Of a stretch of DNA of 64,000 nt, positions 44,342-53,764 are shown piece by piece; the first letter of the stretch is position 1, and each line of letters begins with the position of its first letter. Made by a program: the position numbers and the translations under genes. Location: contig NZ_CP082966.1 of the NCBI RefSeq assembly GCF_019968605.1, forward strand, positions 3,275,501-3,339,500, written 5' to 3'. The DNA comes from Polaribacter litorisediminis (GTDB lineage: Bacteria > Bacteroidota > Bacteroidia > Flavobacteriales > Flavobacteriaceae). The notes under the pieces were generated by a model. That model searched no databases. It was not told where the DNA came from and worked only from the letters and a program-made list of their open reading frames with translations.

Positions 44342-45000
44342 TTTTTTTATTTTTGTTGTTTATTATTTGGTTATCCCTTTATATTGTGCCGAACAATTAT
44401 ATATCCTCATTGCTATTATATCCCATATAGCTATAATTATTATTATTTTTTCTTTTTTAAATCTTTGTGTAACTATATGTCTTTTTTGAATGTAATACCA
44501 ACAATTCGATTTTTCGGTTTCATTTAAAAATCCAAAAACAGTACTTTAGACGAATGGTTTTTTGTTACTTGCCCATATCACAAATACATCACCCCTATTT
44601 TTCTTCAAAATTACCTGCAATGTTTTAATATTCTTTACGGGTTTCCTCATTCTCGCAATTTTTTTTAAAAATTTTTAAATTTTGGACACAGCTGTGTCCT
44701 ATCATCAGAAAATCCGCAGTAAAGAGAAGAGTATTGCTGAAAATCAAATAGTTGCCTTGAAATATAAATTTTATGAGCAATCTATTTTTATTGTGAGCGA
44801 AAAAGAAATGATTGGTTATCGCAGTTTAGGATTAAATTCCTATTAAAAATGACATTGAATTGAAACTAAAAAAGGACTGATAGAAAAATAAGGTAAGGAT
44901 TTTCAATAGTTAAAGGAAGTGCCTATATTTATAATGCTATGTGCATAAATCAAATTATTTTATGATTCATTGAAAATAAAGAATTTTTTGAGACGAACGA

Positions 45001-45161
45001 TCCTCGGGGCAGCTCCATAGAGTTACCCCTCGTTTCATTTTGACCTAAAAAGGTCAAAAACCAAAATTCTATTATTTAGATTCCCGTTACCCAATCTAGT
45101 TGAGCATAAATTTCACGGGAATGACAATTTCAACGGAAACCCCAACGCAGCCCATCGAGGA
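45001..45161. repeat. nested inverted repeats
   Basis: The outer ends TCCTCG.../...CGAGGA enclose TTTTGACCT/AGGTCAAAA (45039-45060) and TTCCCGT/ACGGGAA (45081-45121). The unit is GC-richer than its surroundings and looks like elements inserted into one another. Confidence 0.5.
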
Positions 45162-45277
45162 ATTCTTTTCTAATTAAAAAACAATTAGCGTAGCCTTCGT
45201 TATGGTCATTTTTTTTTAATAAAAAGTAAGCGAAAAAGAAACGATTTATTACGGCATTAGATGTCTAATATGGTATT

Positions 45278-45348
45278 ATACCAATTTACATTTCAAATGC
45301 CGTATAAAATTAGTTTCTTTTTCACCCATTTAGAACGCAAATTGGTAT
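45278..45348. mobile_element. MITE-like element B, 71 bp, deleted relative of element A
   Basis: The termini ATACCAATTT and AAATTGGTAT are inverted. Bases 45282-45331 are identical to 5286-5335 in element A, after which about 90 bases present in A are missing. Confidence 0.65.
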
Positions 45349-45471
45349 TAAAGATAAATATCAAAATAAAAACAGGCGATAGGTTTGGGATTCGCCACAA
45401 GGCAAAACTTTTATTTAAAACTTTACAAAATCTAGAAGTACCTATAATCAGAAACCAGTATACCTAAAACG

Positions 45472-45514
45472 AATTGAACCCTATAATGCTCTAATAACAT
45501 TATAGGGTTCAATT
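45472..45514. repeat. perfect 17-bp inverted repeat, 9-base loop
   Basis: AATTGAACCCTATAATG and its exact complement surround CTCTAATAA. It lies 76 bases past the DUF4837 stop and might end that transcript, but it lacks a long T run, so a REP-like element is also possible. Confidence 0.7.
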
Positions 45515-45590
45515 GCTATCCTTTTCATCTAAAAGTATCAGGACAAGAATTTTATGAATTCAATTTCCTTTAGTTACTAGAAAGAAAAAA

Positions 45591-46574
45591 TTATTGAATC
45601 TTCAAGGTTTTTGCAATGGCCTCTAACTCAAAAAGAAAAGCTCTTTTGTTCACAGAGGGTGCGTAGGTAAAACCTTCAATGACTACAAGTCTATTATTTT
45701 TTTTATCAATAATCGTATAATTTACAAAAGGACCCGCCATAAAATCATTTTTTACTTCCCATTTTCCACGAGTTTCATACGCCTTTTTGCCATCTATGAC
45801 GGCATCAATAGTAAACGGAGTATAAGCTTCTTCAGTAATCATGTGCATGGTTTCTGGTTTAGCACCGGGTATGTATTTTTTACCAATTTTATTTCTAATG
45901 GATACAATACTATCTACAATTTGTGTTTCATCTATGAGAGGAACTGTATATAATAAAATATTATTACTCCCTGATTTTGCAATACCACTAGTTAAATGAT
46001 TTCGCAACCATAAAAAATCTCCAGTATCATCTACCGTGTTAAATTTTGTAGGAATCGTTAAAGAAACCCCTAAATTTTGAAGTGTTTTATATTGCGAATT
46101 ATCTTGCTTATCTTTTAGGAAGATACTTTGCATAAATGCGATGTCTGCATCTAAAAATATTTTCCGAATTTCGTTTTTTCTTTCTTGTAAAATTTTTATA
46201 ATTTCCGCATCATTTTTCGCTTGAACGTAAACCACTGTTTGAGGCTGTGAATACACATTTGTTTTTACATTAAAACCAGGTACCTCTCCTTCTGTAACTA
46301 TTAAAATATTTCTACTAGACTTCATCATAGAACTAAAGCCACTTGGTGCCACTTGAGAAACTGATAAAATTGGCTCTGGCTGGGGCAAACCTACCATTAA
46401 TTCCCCAAAAGAATTTCTAATTTCCTTACCGATATCGCCAGTCCAATCGCTAATTTTTGTAACAACCATCACTTTATTAATCTTCCCTATAGATTCTCTT
46501 AAAACCATCTTGTCATTGCCGATACAAGACGTTAATAATATGGTCATAACGATAATTGCAAATATTTTTTTCAT
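45591..46574 (-). CDS. DUF4837 lipoprotein
   Basis: 327 residues with lipobox LLTSC after MKKIFAIIVMTI. The body matches the Bacteroidota DUF4837 family as I know it: VVTKISDWTGDIGKEIRNSF, GLPQPEPILSVSQVAPSGF, and a later TEEAYTPFTIDAVIDGKKAYETRG. It is envelope-located with unknown function. It is flanked on both sides by repeat elements and has no obvious operon partner. Confidence 0.85.
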   Translation of the reverse strand: MKKIFAIIVMTILLTSCIGNDKMVLRESIGKINKVMVVTKISDWTGDIGKEIRNSFGELMVGLPQPEPILSVSQVAPSGFSSMMKSSRNILIVTEGEVPGFNVKTNVYSQPQTVVYVQAKNDAEIIKILQERKNEIRKIFLDADIAFMQSIFLKDKQDNSQYKTLQNLGVSLTIPTKFNTVDDTGDFLWLRNHLTSGIAKSGSNNILLYTVPLIDETQIVDSIVSIRNKIGKKYIPGAKPETMHMITEEAYTPFTIDAVIDGKKAYETRGKWEVKNDFMAGPFVNYTIIDKKNNRLVVIEGFTYAPSVNKRAFLFELEAIAKTLKIQ

Positions 46575-46964
46575 GGATTTTGATTTTATAAGATACTTTT
46601 TAATTGTTGATTATTTAATGCTCATCAAAAATTGTTCCATTTTTTACTTTGTTTTAAAACCTGATTCGCGTTATTATTGAAAAACATTGTTGTCCGATAA
46701 AAGATAAAAAGACCGCTTTCGCTGTTAGAATCAAGAACAAAGACTTGAATGTAACTAACTGAAAAACAGAATTATTACGATTTTAAATTTTTCGATACAT
46801 CATAAATTCTAAAGCGGTTTTAATAGCAAGGTGTACTACTTTAAAAACTCTTGAAAATCAAGACTATCAATACTTTAAAACACTTTAGCTAATTTTAATC
46901 GGACAATACTAATTGAAAAAAACTAAAATGAACATTTTTTATTCACTTTCTTTCACTCCAACTA
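46575..46964. other. intergenic region holding a MITE
   Basis: These 390 bases contain the 227-bp MITE copy at 46685-46911 with its duplications. No gene is seen. Confidence 0.6.
46685..46911. mobile_element. 227-bp MITE, copy 2, with 9-bp target duplication
   Basis: Same length, same orientation and same TGTTGTCCGAT-based inverted ends as the copy at 10211-10437. It is flanked by the perfect direct repeat ATTGAAAAA (46676-46684 and 46912-46920), different from the other copy's duplication. This shows independent insertion of a defined unit. Confidence 0.85.
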
Positions 46965-48278
46965 CTAGTAAGGAAGCTTTTTTGGATAAATATACAAACG
47001 CTGGCCTATTTTTAATTTACTACTCTTCATTCTATTCCAACTCTTTATACTGCTTACCCTTACCCCAAATTTATTAGCAATTTTACCCAAATAATCACCA
47101 CTTTTTACCCTATAAAGAATACGTTTATCCATTTCAAAGTATTTCGGCAAGGGTTTTTCTCTTTTAGCATCGTCAGCAGTAGCCAAAGCGTACAATTCTT
47201 CTTCCTTGTCCAAAAATTCAACTATCGAACTACTTGGCAGTCTTACCGCATAATTTCTATCCTTTAAAAAAGGAATAATATCTAGTTTATAAGACGGATT
47301 TAAATGCCATAATACTTCTTCATCAACATCTATAATTTCAGAAATCTGATCAAAACTAATGGTTCTTTTTACCTGAATTGTATCCGTCTGAAAATCGAAA
47401 AACTTCGGAAGTTCTGAATAAATTTTATGCTCTTCTGCATACTCAAAAATATACATTGTTGCATAAAAAGCTGGCACATAACCAGCGGTTTCTCTCGGTA
47501 AATAAGGTCTAATATTCCAATAATTTCGATACCCCCCAGAACGCTTGATTGCTTTTCTTACATTTCCTGGGCCAGAATTATAGGCTGCTAATGCCAAATC
47601 CCAATCACCAAAAATGGTGTACAATTGACTTAAATATTTACAAGCTGCAATCGTAGCTTTTACAGGATCGTACCTTTCATCAACATAAGAACTTACCTTT
47701 AAACCAAACTGCTTGCCGGTTCCATACATAAATTGCCATAAACCAGAGGCACCCACCCTAGATCTTGCTCTAGGTTTTAGTGCAGATTCTACAATCGATA
47801 GATACTTCATTTCTAGAGGAATATCATATTGATCTAAATGCTGTTCAAACATCGGGAAATAATATTTTGCCTTTGCCATTAAAGCAGGATAATATTTTTT
47901 ACGATATAATACATAGCTGTTAATTACTTTTTCTAAAGCCGGATTGTACGCTAAGTTAAAGGGCGTTTTTTCATTTAATGCGGCTAACCTTATTTTTAAC
48001 AAGTCAGAAGTTAGCGTCTGTTTAGAATTATCAATGATATCTTTATCATTAATTACATACTCTAAAGTATCTATTAATGCTGAATTTAATTTTTTATCAA
48101 CCAATAAACTGTCCATTAGTTTTAAATCGGCATCCGTATACAATTCATTTACAAATGGGTTTTTTAAAGAATCTATTGCAATCAATACACTATCTTTTTG
48201 ACGAACGGTAATGCTATCTTTTTGTGCTTGAGAAAACACAGAAATACTCGCCATAAAACACACTAAAAAATACTTCAT
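46965..48278 (-). CDS. MltD-like lytic transglycosylase with LysM domain
   Basis: 437 residues with a signal peptide (MKYFLVCFMASISVFSQA). The SLT domain has the catalytic Glu in YLSIVESALKPRARSRVGASG and the ALAAYNSGPGNVRKAIKRSGG and ETAGYVPAFYATMYI motifs. One LysM repeat closes the protein (YRVKSGDYLGKIANKFGVRV then SSIKSWN). It cleaves the glycan strand of peptidoglycan in the periplasm. It lies 5 bases after xth on the same strand. Confidence 0.94.
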   Translation of the reverse strand: MKYFLVCFMASISVFSQAQKDSITVRQKDSVLIAIDSLKNPFVNELYTDADLKLMDSLLVDKKLNSALIDTLEYVINDKDIIDNSKQTLTSDLLKIRLAALNEKTPFNLAYNPALEKVINSYVLYRKKYYPALMAKAKYYFPMFEQHLDQYDIPLEMKYLSIVESALKPRARSRVGASGLWQFMYGTGKQFGLKVSSYVDERYDPVKATIAACKYLSQLYTIFGDWDLALAAYNSGPGNVRKAIKRSGGYRNYWNIRPYLPRETAGYVPAFYATMYIFEYAEEHKIYSELPKFFDFQTDTIQVKRTISFDQISEIIDVDEEVLWHLNPSYKLDIIPFLKDRNYAVRLPSSSIVEFLDKEEELYALATADDAKREKPLPKYFEMDKRILYRVKSGDYLGKIANKFGVRVSSIKSWNRMKSSKLKIGQRLYIYPKKLPY

Positions 48279-48283
48279 AAATT

Positions 48284-49045
48284 TTATAAATCTAATTCTA
48301 ATGCAATAGGGCAGTGATCTGAATGTTTGGCTTCAGGCAAAATATAAGCTCTAGAAATTTTTTCTTTTAAAGGTGTTGCCACCATAGCATAATCTAAGCG
48401 CCAACCTTTATTATTTACCCTAGCATTTGCCCTATAACTCCACCATGAAAATTCTTGCACGCCTTGATGTAAATATCGAAAACTATCTATAAAACCACTA
48501 TTGATAAAACTACCCATCCAAGCTCTTTCTTCGGGTAAAAAGCCAGAAACTCCTTTCATTTTTGGATTATGAATATCTATTTCCTCATGACAGATGTTAT
48601 AATCTCCACAAATCACTAAATTAGGAATTTCTTTCTTTAAATTATTGATATATTCCTGAAATTCATCCATATAATTTAGCTTAAAACTGAGCCGCTCTAA
48701 ATTGTTTCCTGACGGAAGATATAAACTCATCACAGAAACCTTATCAAAATCTACACGAAGGTTTCTACCTTCAGAATCCATAGTTTCTATACCTGTTCCA
48801 TATTCCACATGATTCGGTTTTTCTTTACAAAAAACAGCTACGGAAGAATAGCCCTTTTTTTGCGCAGAAAACCAATAGTGATAAGGATAACCAGCATCTT
48901 CAAATTTTAAAAGATCTAATTGTTCTTTGTGCGCTTTAATTTCTTGAATGCAAATTACATCTGGATTTGCAACTTGCAACCAATCTAAAAAGCCCTTTTT
49001 TAAAGCTGCTCTAATTCCGTTTACGTTATATGATATTATTTTCAT
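48284..49045 (-). CDS. xth: exodeoxyribonuclease III
   Basis: AP endonuclease and 3'-5' exonuclease in base-excision repair, 253 residues. MKIISYNVNGIRAALKKG, ICIQEIKA (metal Glu), CGDYNICHEEID (catalytic Asp/Asn) and the C-terminal RLDYAMVATP with SDHCPIALEL are all present. Confidence 0.96.
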   Translation of the reverse strand: MKIISYNVNGIRAALKKGFLDWLQVANPDVICIQEIKAHKEQLDLLKFEDAGYPYHYWFSAQKKGYSSVAVFCKEKPNHVEYGTGIETMDSEGRNLRVDFDKVSVMSLYLPSGNNLERLSFKLNYMDEFQEYINNLKKEIPNLVICGDYNICHEEIDIHNPKMKGVSGFLPEERAWMGSFINSGFIDSFRYLHQGVQEFSWWSYRANARVNNKGWRLDYAMVATPLKEKISRAYILPEAKHSDHCPIALELDL

Positions 49046-49098
49046 GAAAAACTCTTATTTTAATTTCCCCAAAGGGGAAAAATGCTCTTGTTTTAAAA

Positions 49099-49326
49099 TT
49101 AATTGATTACTATTGGCTTCTTTAAAAAAATCCAAGTAATTTGTGTTTTCTCTCCTGTTTGTGTACTAATTTTCTTTTTTCTTGGCGCTAAAAAAACAAC
49201 TAAAACTGCAGAGATACCGCCTCTTATCATCGAATTTTCTATTCCGAGAACAAAACCAAAAAGAAACATAAAAATAAGTGTCAGTAAAAAAATAACCAAA
49301 TAAGGTTTCTTTGCTAAATACTCCAT
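49099..49326 (-). CDS. small membrane protein, paralogue 1
   Basis: 75 residues with two hydrophobic helices (YLVIFLLTLIFMFLFGFVLG; GGISAVLVVFLAP) and a C-terminal tail KKKISTQTGEKTQITWIFLKK. It has the same length and layout as the next gene upstream, with matching ISxV...LxP...QI.W.F.KK residues, so they are likely tandem paralogues. Function is unknown. Confidence 0.65.
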   Translation of the reverse strand: MEYLAKKPYLVIFLLTLIFMFLFGFVLGIENSMIRGGISAVLVVFLAPRKKKISTQTGEKTQITWIFLKKPIVIN

Positions 49327-49334
49327 TACAAAAC

Positions 49335-49565
49335 TTATATTTTATGATTTATTACTTTCTTAAAAAACAACCATTTTATTTGTTCTTCCGACCCGTTTTG
49401 TTTCTCAATAACTTTCACCTTTGGTGATAAAACATATGCAATTACTGATGATATCAGGGCTTTAATACCTGTATTTTGGATGATTTCAAACCGGTCAAAT
49501 ACTAAAAATAAGATGGTAAAAAGTGCTGGATAGATTAAAAAATATGTTTTCTTAAAGAGTTGCAT
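49335..49565 (-). CDS. small membrane protein, paralogue 2
   Basis: 76 residues with two helices (FLIYPALFTILFLVF; ALISSVIAYVLSP) and tail KVKVIEKQNGSEEQIKWLFFKK. It lies 8 bases upstream of paralogue 1. The pair probably arose by duplication and is probably co-transcribed. Confidence 0.65.
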   Translation of the reverse strand: MQLFKKTYFLIYPALFTILFLVFDRFEIIQNTGIKALISSVIAYVLSPKVKVIEKQNGSEEQIKWLFFKKVINHKI

Positions 49566-49630
49566 TAAAGAATAATTATTTGATGAAATACTATTTAGAT
49601 TTTAAAGATTATTGAAATTTACGCTTTCTA

Positions 49631-50284
49631 TTATATAGCCATTTCTGGAATTTCTCCATGAACCACCAAAGTACCCTCTGTAGCATTTTGAATTTCTTCT
49701 ACAGAAACTCCAGGAGCTCTTTCTAACAAATGAAAAGCATTATTTTTTACTTCTAAAACCGCTAAATTAGTCACTACTTTTGTCACACAACCCACACCCG
49801 TTAATGGCAAAGAACATTGCTTTAAAATTTTAGATTCGCCTCTTTTATTGGTATGCATCATTGCCACAATAATATTTTCTGCGGATGCGACTAAATCCAT
49901 GGCTCCTCCCATTCCTTTCACCATTTTCCCTGGAATTTTCCAGTTTGCGATATCTCCGTTTTGAGAAACTTCCATAGCGCCTAAAATGGTAAGATGCACA
50001 TGTTTACCTCGAATCATCGCAAAACTCATCGAAGAATCAAAAAAACTTGCTCCAGGCATGGTCGTAATGGTTTGCTTACCCGCATTGATGATATCTGCAT
50101 CCTCTTCTCCCTCAAAAGGAAAAGGACCCATTCCTAAAACGCCATTTTCAGATTGAAATTCAACTTCAATATCATCTCTTACATAATTTGCAACCAATGT
50201 CGGAATTCCGATTCCTAGGTTTACATAAAATCCATTTTGAACTTCTTGTGCAATTCTTTTTGCGATTCCGTTTTTATCTAACAT
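49631..50284 (-). CDS. scoB: 3-oxoacid CoA-transferase, subunit B
   Basis: 217 residues. The catalytic Glu is in the QSENGVLGMGPFP motif near residue 52. NAGKQTITTMPGASFFDS and KGMGGAMDLVASA are family motifs. With subunit A it exchanges CoA between succinyl-CoA and acetoacetate (or similar 3-oxoacids). The subunit A gene is upstream on the same strand but separated by a broken four-helix-bundle gene. Confidence 0.95.
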   Translation of the reverse strand: MLDKNGIAKRIAQEVQNGFYVNLGIGIPTLVANYVRDDIEVEFQSENGVLGMGPFPFEGEEDADIINAGKQTITTMPGASFFDSSMSFAMIRGKHVHLTILGAMEVSQNGDIANWKIPGKMVKGMGGAMDLVASAENIIVAMMHTNKRGESKILKQCSLPLTGVGCVTKVVTNLAVLEVKNNAFHLLERAPGVSVEEIQNATEGTLVVHGEIPEMAI

Positions 50285-50323
50285 ATCAATGTATCAATTA
50301 AATAATTTAAAAATGTACCAATT

Positions 50324-50668
50324 CTACTTTCGAGATTTAATACTTGTACTTAATATTTTATATAAAATCAATCCTAATTCATTTACCTTTTTACTCAACT
50401 CTAAATGAGTAGGATATGTTTTTAATTTTTCACATAAAATTAACCAATATTTAGTTTCCTCTAACTCTATGGCTGCAATTTTCATTTTATGAATAAAATC
50501 TGCTTTACTTTCTGCATTTTGTGCTTCGTGAATATTTGCACCAATACTTGTTCCTGATTTTAATAATTGACGAGAAATCACATATTTTCTTTCTGCTTGT
50601 AAAACTTCACATTAATTAATGATCGTTAATGCAACTTCAATTGATTTATCAACTACAGGATTTTTCAT
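50324..50668 (-). pseudogene. four-helix-bundle (S23/IVP-type) protein gene with an in-frame stop
   Basis: From ATG at 50666-50668 the frame reads MKNPVVDKSIEVALTIIN, then TAA (50612-50614), then CEVLQAERKYVISRQLLKSG and on to 50324 with the family core SGTSIGANIHEAQNAESKADF. Without the stop it would be a normal-length protein of about 114 residues related to 23S rRNA intervening-sequence proteins. A GTG at 50581 could give an 85-residue N-terminally truncated product. It lies between scoA and scoB, normally adjacent genes. Confidence 0.8.
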
Positions 50669-50695
50669 TGTTATATTATTGTATTGGTAAATTGA

Positions 50696-51397
50696 TTAAT
50701 TGCGTTTACGCACCGTTCGTTGCTCAATTCTCTTTTCATACTCTTTTCCTTGAAAAATGCGCTGCACAAATATCCCTGGAATATGAATCGTATTCGGATC
50801 TAACGCACCAACAGGCACCAATTCTTCTACCTCGGCAACGGTAATTGCAGCGGCACCACACATATTTGCATTAAAATTCCTTGCAGTTCCTTTAAAAATT
50901 AAATTTCCAGCAGCATCGCCTTTCCACGCTTTTACAAAAGCAAAATCAGCTTTAAATGCAGGTTCTAATACATGCATTTTGCCATCAAACTCTCTTGTCT
51001 CTTTTCCTACTGCTACCTCGGTTCCATAACCTGCAGGGGTGTAAAATGCAGGAAATCCTGCTTGTGCCGCTCTGCATTTTTCGGCTAAAGTACCTTGTGG
51101 GGTTAATTCTACTTCCAATTCACCTGATAACATTTGACGCTCAAATTCATCATTTTCACCAACATAAGAAGAAATCATTTTTTTAATTTGCTTATTTTGA
51201 AGCAATAAACCCAAACCGAAGTCATCTACACCTGCGTTGTTTGAAATACAAGTAACCTCCCTAACATCTAACTTTACCAATTCTGAAATTGAGTTTTCCG
51301 GAATGCCACACAAACCAAAACCACCTAACATAAAAGTCATGCCACTTTTAACCCCTATTAAGGCTTCTTGAACGTTTTTTACTTTTTTGTTTATCAT
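50696..51397 (-). CDS. scoA: 3-oxoacid CoA-transferase, subunit A
   Basis: 233 residues. [20 protein letters not shown] near residue 16 is the CoA-binding loop signature, followed by [16 protein letters not shown] and [26 protein letters not shown]. It forms a heterodimer with ScoB. The C-terminus ends in a basic RTVRKRN tail. Confidence 0.95.
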   Translation of the reverse strand: MINKKVKNVQEALIGVKSGMTFMLGGFGLCGIPENSISELVKLDVREVTCISNNAGVDDFGLGLLLQNKQIKKMISSYVGENDEFERQMLSGELEVELTPQGTLAEKCRAAQAGFPAFYTPAGYGTEVAVGKETREFDGKMHVLEPAFKADFAFVKAWKGDAAGNLIFKGTARNFNANMCGAAAITVAEVEELVPVGALDPNTIHIPGIFVQRIFQGKEYEKRIEQRTVRKRN

Positions 51398-51490
51398 ATG
51401 AATTCAATAATTTATTTATATTTATTTTGAAACTAAAATACTGAAACGAATTCAACAAAAGCAAGTCTTGAATATTCCTACTATAAAATC

Positions 51491-53764
51491 TTAAAAATCA
51501 GTATCTTCTTCAATAATTGTTTTTTCTGTTTCTTCGCCTAACTTTTTATCACAATCTATATTTATAGATAAATCCTCTGGCTTCTCAAACTCCTCTTTAC
51601 TAATATTTAAGGATGTATCAGCATAACATTTTTTCATAAATAATGCCCAAGAAGGCAAAGACATCGTTGCTCCTTGACCTTTTCCAATCCCCGCAAAATG
51701 AGTGGCTCTATCTTCACCACCCGTCCAAACTCCTGTTGCTAAATTTGGCACCATTCCCATAAACCAGCCATCCGATTGATTTTGAGTTGTTCCTGTTTTA
51801 CCAGCAATCGGATTTTCAAATTCGTAAGGAAATCCCGTAACTGCCTTTCCTCCTGAAGTCCAATTAGAACGCAATCTAATTCCGGATCCTGATTGTGTTA
51901 CCCCTTCTAATAAATTTAAGATTACATAAGCAGATTCTTCACTTAAAACCTCTTGTGTTTCAGGTACAAAATCTTTTAAAACCGTTCCGTTTTTATCCTC
52001 AATTCTGGTTATAATCATGGGGCTAACTCGCAAACCTTTATTGGCAAAAGTACTATAAGCACTCACCATTTCATATAAAGACAAATCAACGGCACCTAGA
52101 GCAATTGAAGGATTTGCTTGAATCTCTGTTCTAATGCCCGCCGCTTTTGCCAAACGTACTACGTTTATTGGTGAAACTTTATCTATTAAATTTGCTGAAA
52201 TTGTATTTACCGAGCCTGCTAAACCATCTTTTAAGGTGAGCATTCCTCCGTATTTATTACTCGAATTATCTGGCGTCCATGCTTCAGGAATACCGTATTT
52301 TCCTTTCGGAATTGTATATCGAATATTCGGTAAAACATCACAAGGAGACATCCTTAACTGATTAATAGCCGTTGCATATACAAAAGGTTTAAAGGTAGAA
52401 CCCACTTGCCTTTTTTGTTGAGCAACAGCATCATATTTAAAATGTTTATTATCTATACCACCAACCCAAGCTTTGATATGGCCGGTTTGCGGTTCTATAG
52501 ATAATAACCCTGAACGTAAAAAATGCTTGTAATACTTAATGGAATCGTTTGGAGACATTACTGTATCTTTATCTCCTTTCCATGAAAACACTTTCATTGC
52601 TGTTTTTGTATTGAAAATTTTATCTATTTCTTTGGATGTTTTTCCAACTATTTTTAAACGTTTATATCTTTCTGAGTTCTTTTTTGCTCTATCATAAATA
52701 CTATTAACCTGACTTTTTTCTAAATCATAAAAAGGTGCTGTGCTATTTCTTTTTTGTTCCTTAAAAAAATACGATTGTAAATTTGCCATGTGCTCTGAAA
52801 CAGCTTCTTCGGCATATTTCTGCATTCTAGAATCTATGGTTACATAAATTTTTAAACCATCACTAAAAATATCATATTCTTCTCCATTCGGTTTTGGATT
52901 GTTTTGCACCCATCTACGCATCATTTTTTGCAAGTGTGTTCTAAAATAAGTAGCATAACCATCACTATGACTTTCTGGAGTGTATGAAAGGTTTAAAGGT
53001 AATTGTTGCAAATTAACTTTTTCTCCTTCCGTAATAAAATCATTTTTTGCCATTTGAAGTAAAACAACATTTCTTCTTTGTTTTACAAGCGCTTCTCTTC
53101 TTAAAGGGTTAAAATAAGATGAATTTTTAAGCATTCCTACAAGCATTGCAGATTCATGAACCTCTAAATCTTTTGGTTCTTTTCCAAAATAAATTCTTGC
53201 CGCCGAACGAATACCCACTGCTTGATTTAAAAAATCATATTTATTTAAGTACATCGCAATAATTTCTTGTTTGGTATATTGCGATTCTAATTTAGTAGCA
53301 ACAACCCATTCCTTCATTTTTTGCCCAACTCTTTTAAAAATATTTCTAGATGCCCTTCCTGTAAACAACATTTTTGCCAATTGTTGCGTAATCGTACTTG
53401 CCCCTCCACTTCCTGGTTTTAAAATAGCTCTTGCAGTTCCTTGAAAATCGATACCTGAATGTTGATAAAAACGTTCGTCTTCTGTAGCTACTAGGGCATT
53501 TACTAAATTTTCTGGCAACTCTTTAAACTTAACAGGTGTTCTATTTTCTTTAGCATATTTACCAATAGTTACCCCATCTGAAGAAATTACCTCTGTGGCT
53601 AAATTGGTTTGCGGATTTTCTAATTCTTCAAAAGTTGGCAAGGTTCCAAACCCACCTACTGAGGCCATAAAAAAAAGACCCGCTATAATAATAGATCCTC
53701 CCAAAATGAGGCCCCAAAACCAAATTATATATTTCTTAAAACTTGTGGTTACTTTCTTTGTCAT
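51491..53764 (-). CDS. class A penicillin-binding protein (PBP1A-type)
   Basis: 757 residues: one N-terminal transmembrane helix (residues ~12-35), the GT51 glycosyltransferase domain (ATEDERFYQHSGIDFQGTAR, GGASTITQQLAKML, KEWVVATKLE), and the transpeptidase domain with GSTFKPFVYATAI (SxxK), an SVN motif in GLAGSVNTISANL, and GKTGTTQNQSDGWFMG (KTG). It polymerises and cross-links peptidoglycan. Its start overlaps the gldH stop by 4 bases. Confidence 0.96.
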   Translation of the reverse strand: MTKKVTTSFKKYIIWFWGLILGGSIIIAGLFFMASVGGFGTLPTFEELENPQTNLATEVISSDGVTIGKYAKENRTPVKFKELPENLVNALVATEDERFYQHSGIDFQGTARAILKPGSGGASTITQQLAKMLFTGRASRNIFKRVGQKMKEWVVATKLESQYTKQEIIAMYLNKYDFLNQAVGIRSAARIYFGKEPKDLEVHESAMLVGMLKNSSYFNPLRREALVKQRRNVVLLQMAKNDFITEGEKVNLQQLPLNLSYTPESHSDGYATYFRTHLQKMMRRWVQNNPKPNGEEYDIFSDGLKIYVTIDSRMQKYAEEAVSEHMANLQSYFFKEQKRNSTAPFYDLEKSQVNSIYDRAKKNSERYKRLKIVGKTSKEIDKIFNTKTAMKVFSWKGDKDTVMSPNDSIKYYKHFLRSGLLSIEPQTGHIKAWVGGIDNKHFKYDAVAQQKRQVGSTFKPFVYATAINQLRMSPCDVLPNIRYTIPKGKYGIPEAWTPDNSSNKYGGMLTLKDGLAGSVNTISANLIDKVSPINVVRLAKAAGIRTEIQANPSIALGAVDLSLYEMVSAYSTFANKGLRVSPMIITRIEDKNGTVLKDFVPETQEVLSEESAYVILNLLEGVTQSGSGIRLRSNWTSGGKAVTGFPYEFENPIAGKTGTTQNQSDGWFMGMVPNLATGVWTGGEDRATHFAGIGKGQGATMSLPSWALFMKKCYADTSLNISKEEFEKPEDLSINIDCDKKLGEETEKTIIEEDTDF

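Larger units (their letters stand above)
44342..45590. other. gene-poor, repeat-rich region
   Basis: No gene is firmly supported in these 1249 bases. They hold a 16-bp perfect palindrome GGACACAGCTGTGTCC (44684-44699), a nested set of inverted repeats (45001-45161), the 71-bp MITE-like element B (45278-45348) and a perfect hairpin (45472-45514). A 34-codon minus ORF (44546-44650, MRKPVKNIKTLQVILKKN...) and a plus-strand open frame over 44684-44845 without a good start could be decayed genes. Confidence 0.55.

Noticed and set aside
45261..45467. 68-codon plus ORF in the repeat-rich region
   Set aside because: Its first half is the MITE-like element B, and the rest has no recognisable motif.
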